Of a stretch of 19,349 nt of DNA, positions 16,078 through 19,349 are shown in pieces (within the stretch, counting starts at the first letter, position 1; every line of letters begins with the position of its first letter). Source of the stretch: JAEVLT01 sp050496765 (lineage in GTDB: Bacteria > Bacillota > Bacilli > Bacillales > Cytobacillaceae). The DNA is taken from the NCBI RefSeq assembly GCF_050496765.1, contig NZ_JBNWEO010000001.1, forward strand, positions 1 to 19,349, read 5' to 3'. The notes under the pieces are model-generated. The model saw only the letters and a list, made by a program, of their open reading frames with translations. It was not told the DNA's origin and did no database searches. The translations under genes and the position numbers were made by a program.

Positions 16078-17508
16078 TTACTTCCCCGTCTCGACCACGA
16101 CAGGCCGGTTGCCGGTAAACTTTTTCCGTTTGCCGAGTTCTGCGACAATTTCGTTAAACCGGTCATCCGATAATTTGTAGAAAAGGCCCATGACGATAAT
16201 GGTGATGAAGGCCAGTAAGCCTGGATAAATGAACATCAGATCTTTGATGCCGGCGATTACCTTCGCGCTTTGCTGGGCGTTTGGCACGTAGCCGACAAGG
16301 CCTAGGACAAGTCCGGGAATAAAGCCGGCCAAGGCTTGGGACAATTTGCGGAAAAAGGTGAAGAACGAATAAACGACCCCTTCCGAGCGGCTGCCCGTTT
16401 TCCATTCCCCATATTCCACAGCATCGGAAACGAGCGCCCAGTTTAAACTGTTAATAAAGGCACTTCCAAAAAACGCAAAGCAGGCGAAGATCATAAAGAC
16501 GACAGCATCCTTGGCCACCATGTAGGCGATTAGATCGGCAGCAGTCCAGATCGCTGCCCCGAGGATAAAGGTTCCCTTTTTGCCGATTTTTTTCACAAGA
16601 TATGGAACAAGAGCGACTCCGACAAACACGCTTCCAATGCTGAAAAAGCCCATGTATGGAACAATTGAAACATCCTTCAAAACGTACTGTGCATAATAAA
16701 CCTGGACGGCAAGCTTGACGCTGAAAGCCGTAAAAGTCAGCAAGTTTGCGGTACAAAGGATCAAGAGCGGCGTATTTTTAAAAATATTCTTCAGCCCTGC
16801 CTTTATCGAATCTTTTGTTGCTTTCGGTTTGGCTTCGACATATCGTTCGTTGATATTTTTATAGGAATACCATTGAAGGAAGACGCCCATTACAGAAAAA
16901 ATGGCAACTGCCATCAAATAGCCTGTTGTTTTGTTATTCATCATCAAAACAATGGGCATGAAACCGACTGTACTAATCAGGAGCCCAAGGTTCGAGCCAG
17001 CTTGTCTAAACGATGCCAATTGGGCGCGTTCATGCGGATCCTTTGTCATTGCTGGAACCATTGAGCCAAATGGCACATTGGAAATGCTGTAGACTGTACT
17101 AAAAATCATATAGGTTGCGAATGCCCAGACAATTTTTCCCGTAAGCGAAAAGCCTGGATTGATAAAACTGGCTATATCCATTAAAGCGAGCGGAATCGCT
17201 GCGTATAAAATAAACGGCCGAAATTTCCCTTTTGGTCCAATGTTCTTACGATTGTCGATCCACGTGCCGACCGAAATGTCGGCAAAAGCATCCCATATTT
17301 TTGTGATCAAAAAGACCAGTCCCGCAATGGTCGATGGGATTCCTAAAGAGTCGGTGTAAAATTTCAGCAAATAAATCTGACCCAGGTCGAATAAAAAGTT
17401 GTTGCCGACATCGCCAATTCCGTAGGCGATTTTTTCTTTCAGTGTGATTTTTTCCGGATCTGGTGCGGCAGCTGGCAAGTCCAGCTGGCGTGCTTCATTT
17501 TGAGCCAT
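16078..17508 (-). CDS. GPH-family sugar:cation symporter (MFS)
   Basis: This is an integral membrane transporter of the glycoside-pentoside-hexuronide:cation symporter family (melibiose/xyloside type), importing a sugar or glycoside with H+ or Na+. The 476-residue protein begins, after a hydrophilic N-terminus, with the family signature KIAYGIGDVGNNFLFDL (about 26-42). It has about 12 hydrophobic segments, the loop DNRKNIGPKGKFRPF after the second or third helix, and the late loop SDAVEYGEWKTGSRSEG characteristic of the family. GGGGAAGG before the ATG supports the start. No sugar hydrolase neighbours it, so the substrate is unknown. Candidate operator palindromes lie upstream. Confidence 0.9.
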   Translation of the reverse strand: MAQNEARQLDLPAAAPDPEKITLKEKIAYGIGDVGNNFLFDLGQIYLLKFYTDSLGIPSTIAGLVFLITKIWDAFADISVGTWIDNRKNIGPKGKFRPFILYAAIPLALMDIASFINPGFSLTGKIVWAFATYMIFSTVYSISNVPFGSMVPAMTKDPHERAQLASFRQAGSNLGLLISTVGFMPIVLMMNNKTTGYLMAVAIFSVMGVFLQWYSYKNINERYVEAKPKATKDSIKAGLKNIFKNTPLLILCTANLLTFTAFSVKLAVQVYYAQYVLKDVSIVPYMGFFSIGSVFVGVALVPYLVKKIGKKGTFILGAAIWTAADLIAYMVAKDAVVFMIFACFAFFGSAFINSLNWALVSDAVEYGEWKTGSRSEGVVYSFFTFFRKLSQALAGFIPGLVLGLVGYVPNAQQSAKVIAGIKDLMFIYPGLLAFITIIVMGLFYKLSDDRFNEIVAELGKRKKFTGNRPVVVETGK

Positions 17509-17538
17509 GAAACCTTCCCCTTTCTTCCTTTTGTTTTG

Positions 17539-17557
17539 GTATGTACCTTGTACGTAC
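17539..17557 (-). promoter_or_regulatory. Paired GTAC palindromes before the symporter gene
   Basis: GTATGTAC (17539-17546) and GTACGTAC (17550-17557) are near-identical, self-complementary octamers 3 nt apart, about 30 nt upstream of the transporter start. This is the layout of a repressor operator, but I do not recognise the regulator. Confidence 0.35.
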
Positions 17558-17588
17558 GTTTCTTTGCCCTCCCTCTATAAATGTTGAT

Positions 17589-17614
17589 GTACCAAGGGTT
17601 TGAGCCATTGGTAC
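17589..17614 (-). promoter_or_regulatory. Inverted repeat upstream of the symporter gene
   Basis: GTACCAA (17589-17595) and TTGGTAC (17608-17614) form a 7-bp dyad with a 12-nt centre that can add GG/CC pairs. A TTGACA (minus strand, 17622-17617) stands just upstream but has no good -10 box at 16-18 nt. It may be an operator for the transporter gene. Confidence 0.4.
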
Positions 17615-17687
17615 GGTGTCAAAAAAATATTTTTCGACAAAGTCCCCTACAGTATTTTCATTATATGTGAAACTATTCCACCATATG

Positions 17688-17976
17688 GGTACGCTACGCG
17701 GTCACTACTGGATATTAGTGGAAAGTAGTGAAAGGAATTTATGTGATGCACAATGGATCTCTGCGTAGCTTATGATGACGTACCCTCCCATGTCTCTGGG
17801 CATTAGTGTGCCTACATTCCTTCGTTCGGTCTAGTCATAAGGCAGAGGCTAGCGAAGCTCCTTTAGGGACCTCTATGTCAATGGAAAATATAATGCCAGC
17901 TTCTCCGTGTCATCCTGTTGTCTAGGTCTATTTAAATAGGGGGATGTAGGGCTTTACATAGCCTCTGCGAGACTAG
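17688..17976. ncRNA. Hairpin-rich non-coding stretch, possible IS110 bridge RNA
   Basis: No credible gene is present. GGGTAC plus GCTACGC (17688-17700) pair with GCGTAGC (17763-17769) and GTACCC (17780-17785), leaving a 10-nt one-sided loop. Inside lies TCACTAC/GTAGTGA (17702-17708, 17725-17731). A second long helix joins CTAGTC (17831-17836) and GCAGAGGC (17842-17849) to GCCTCTGC (17961-17968) and GACTAG (17971-17976), with an internal loop. It encloses GAAGCT/AGCTTC (17854-17859, 17898-17903) and ATGTA/TACAT (17944-17948, 17955-17959). Helices broken by internal loops next to an IS110-family transposase gene suggest a guide RNA of the element. IS1111-group elements carry theirs downstream of the gene. 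The strand and the link are unproven. Confidence 0.35.
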
Positions 17977-18096
17977 GAATATCCCTCATCATTCGCTGTG
18001 CGTCTACGCTTTTTCTTCGTGCTAATTTTATGTAATACTTTTAAATCGATTACCGCAAATGAATACAATGGATTGCTTCTTACGTAACTGGTTAAC

Positions 18097-19230
18097 CTAA
18101 CGGTTCGTGTAATACTCATGTAGCTTTCTAAAAGCTTCGTTATGGCGAATCATTGGCATCATCACTCGGAACAGGAGGGCGCGCAGCTTCCTTCTGCCCC
18201 GTTTGGAGATTCGCTTTTGTCCTTTATGCAGACCGGAGGAATTTTCACGTAACGTTAATCCCGCAAGTTTGATTATTTGGCGTGGGTCTTCGTAGTGTGA
18301 AAAGCTTCCGATTTCCGCTAATAGATCAACTATCGTTGTATCTCCAAGCCCTGGTACAGTTGATAACCATTCGTACTCTACAGACGTTTTTACTAGCTCA
18401 ACCAAGTGCCCGGTAATGTTTTCGATATCTTCTTCTAACTGATGGTAACGGCTGACGAGTGTGGCAATTTCAATACGGGCCATCTCACGTCCTTCTGTTA
18501 CTCCGATAGAGTTAGCTGCTAATTCTATAAGACGTATTGCTTTTGGTCTTTGGGGGGATTTGAGCCCCTCAACCTCTCGATAAAGGGTTAAAACTTCATC
18601 GGGTTGTTTCTCGTGAAGATCACTTGGAAATGGGGTACATTCTAGTACAGCCATGGCCATTTTTCCGAAGGATGGAAATACTTGAGTGAACTCAGGGAAA
18701 TAGCGATCTAGCCAGCGAATCATCATGTTTTTGACAGTGCCTAATTCCTCTGTCAACTTGCCTCGGAAGGTTGAGCCAACACGAAGTTCGGCCTCCATCT
18801 CTTTAAGTATCCGTGGATAACTAAAGCGTCCGTCCTTTACAAGACGAGCGATCACCAGCGCATCTTTGCGGTCATGCTTGGTTGGCAGATTGTCGTCCAA
18901 CTCTTTTGATCGTTTGACGTGCATAGGATTCGTCATGACTAAGGGAATGCCTCGTTCCTCAAGGAAGTAGGCTAAATTGAGCCAGTAATGTCCTGTAGGT
19001 TCAATCCCTACAATGACTTCTGTTTTTTCATGTTCTTTCATCGCACTCAAAATACGTTGATAGAAAAACTCGAAACCGTTAAAAGACTGCGAAACTGCAA
19101 ATGACTTTTGGAGCACTCGGCCGCGGTCATCTACAAAGCAAGCGTAATGTGTACGCTTAGCAATGTCGATTCCGACAACAAGTGTTTTCTCGGTAACTTG
19201 ATTTATTTTTTGATTTTGTTTAAAATCCAT
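18097..19230 (-). CDS. IS110-family DEDD transposase
   Basis: The 377-residue recombinase catalyses RNA-guided, DEDD- and serine-dependent insertion of its element. The N-terminal RuvC-like domain shows D22 (VGIDIAKRTHYA), E77 (GIEPTGHYW), D120 and D123 (KHDRKDALVIARL). The C-terminal Tnp20 domain shows VPGLGDTTIVDLLAEIG (292-308) and AGLTLRENSSG (323-333), with S331 or S332 as the likely catalytic serine. I chose the ATG at 19230-19228 because AGGAGG lies just upstream; the same frame is open to 19284, but without such a site. It looks intact. Only about 119 nt upstream are visible, so a bridge RNA on that side (IS110-group arrangement) could not be seen whole. Confidence 0.95.
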   Translation of the reverse strand: MDFKQNQKINQVTEKTLVVGIDIAKRTHYACFVDDRGRVLQKSFAVSQSFNGFEFFYQRILSAMKEHEKTEVIVGIEPTGHYWLNLAYFLEERGIPLVMTNPMHVKRSKELDDNLPTKHDRKDALVIARLVKDGRFSYPRILKEMEAELRVGSTFRGKLTEELGTVKNMMIRWLDRYFPEFTQVFPSFGKMAMAVLECTPFPSDLHEKQPDEVLTLYREVEGLKSPQRPKAIRLIELAANSIGVTEGREMARIEIATLVSRYHQLEEDIENITGHLVELVKTSVEYEWLSTVPGLGDTTIVDLLAEIGSFSHYEDPRQIIKLAGLTLRENSSGLHKGQKRISKRGRRKLRALLFRVMMPMIRHNEAFRKLHEYYTNR

Positions 19231-19349
19231 TATGGAGTCCTCCTTGGTTAACAAATTAGGGGTTAATTCGTCGAGATTTGACACCCCGCATCATACCAAG
19301 AGGGCTCTTTTTGTTCAAGTCCCCGAAAATCCTTCTAACAGGAATGCTC

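Larger units (their letters stand above)
17688..19349 (-). mobile_element. IS110-family insertion sequence, ends not defined
   Basis: The transposase gene at 18097-19230 and its flanks make up an insertion sequence that runs off the right edge of the window. IS110 elements lack clear terminal inverted repeats, so I cannot place either end. The left limit given is the start of the structured stretch and is a guess. Positions 17977-18096 show nothing recognisable. Confidence 0.5.

Noticed and set aside
19231..19284. N-terminal extension of the IS110 transposase frame
   Set aside because: AGGAGG lies just before the ATG at 19230; the upstream start has no comparable site.

Overview
The window is chromosomal DNA of a low-to-moderate G+C Firmicute, most likely a Bacillaceae member. 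The evidence is AGGAGG-type ribosome binding sites, TTGACA/TATAAT-type promoters, a hemY-type porphyrinogen oxidase and a repeat close to type I-C repeats of alkaliphilic/thermophilic bacilli. Species cannot be fixed from sequence alone.

Layout. Positions 1-365 are the decayed trailer end of a CRISPR array. Positions 366-5165 are a large type I-C array: 73 full 32-nt repeats and 72 spacers, read on the minus strand from a leader at 5166-5335. Next, all on the minus strand, come cas2, cas1, cas4, cas7 (csd2), cas8c (csd1, with a probable internal cas11c start), cas5c and, after a 195-nt gap, cas3. Beyond are an SDR oxidoreductase gene (minus), hemY (plus), a GPH-family sugar:cation symporter gene (minus), a hairpin-rich non-coding stretch and an IS110-family transposase gene (minus).

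Main discovery. The gap between cas3 and cas5c holds an apparent crRNA-like regulatory RNA gene on the plus strand. A promoter (TTGTAA-16-TATAAT) is followed, at the expected start site, by a 26-nt shortened CRISPR repeat that keeps the GT start, a stem, a 5-nt loop and an 11-nt GGATTGAAAT-type handle. Then come a 16-nt pseudo-spacer and an intrinsic terminator. The pseudo-spacer matches 15 of 16 nt in the promoter of the cas5c-cas8c-cas7-cas4-cas1-cas2 operon. The match lies directly beside a TTC PAM, and the only mismatch is at position 6, a position flipped out in type I crRNA-target duplexes. This predicts that Cascade loaded with this RNA represses its own operon, as in the CreR-type cas autorepression known from other CRISPR systems.

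How the genes work together. Cas5c should process pre-crRNA and probably the crRNA-like RNA. Cas5c/Cas7/Cas8c/Cas11c form Cascade, Cas3 degrades targets, and Cas4-Cas1-Cas2 acquire spacers. Cas3 is separated from the other genes by the RNA gene and a terminator, so it can be expressed independently. Other notable points are a spacer made largely of repeat sequence, repeated acquisitions of the same protospacer, a possible attenuator before cas3, and a structured region beside the IS110 transposase that could be a bridge/seek RNA.
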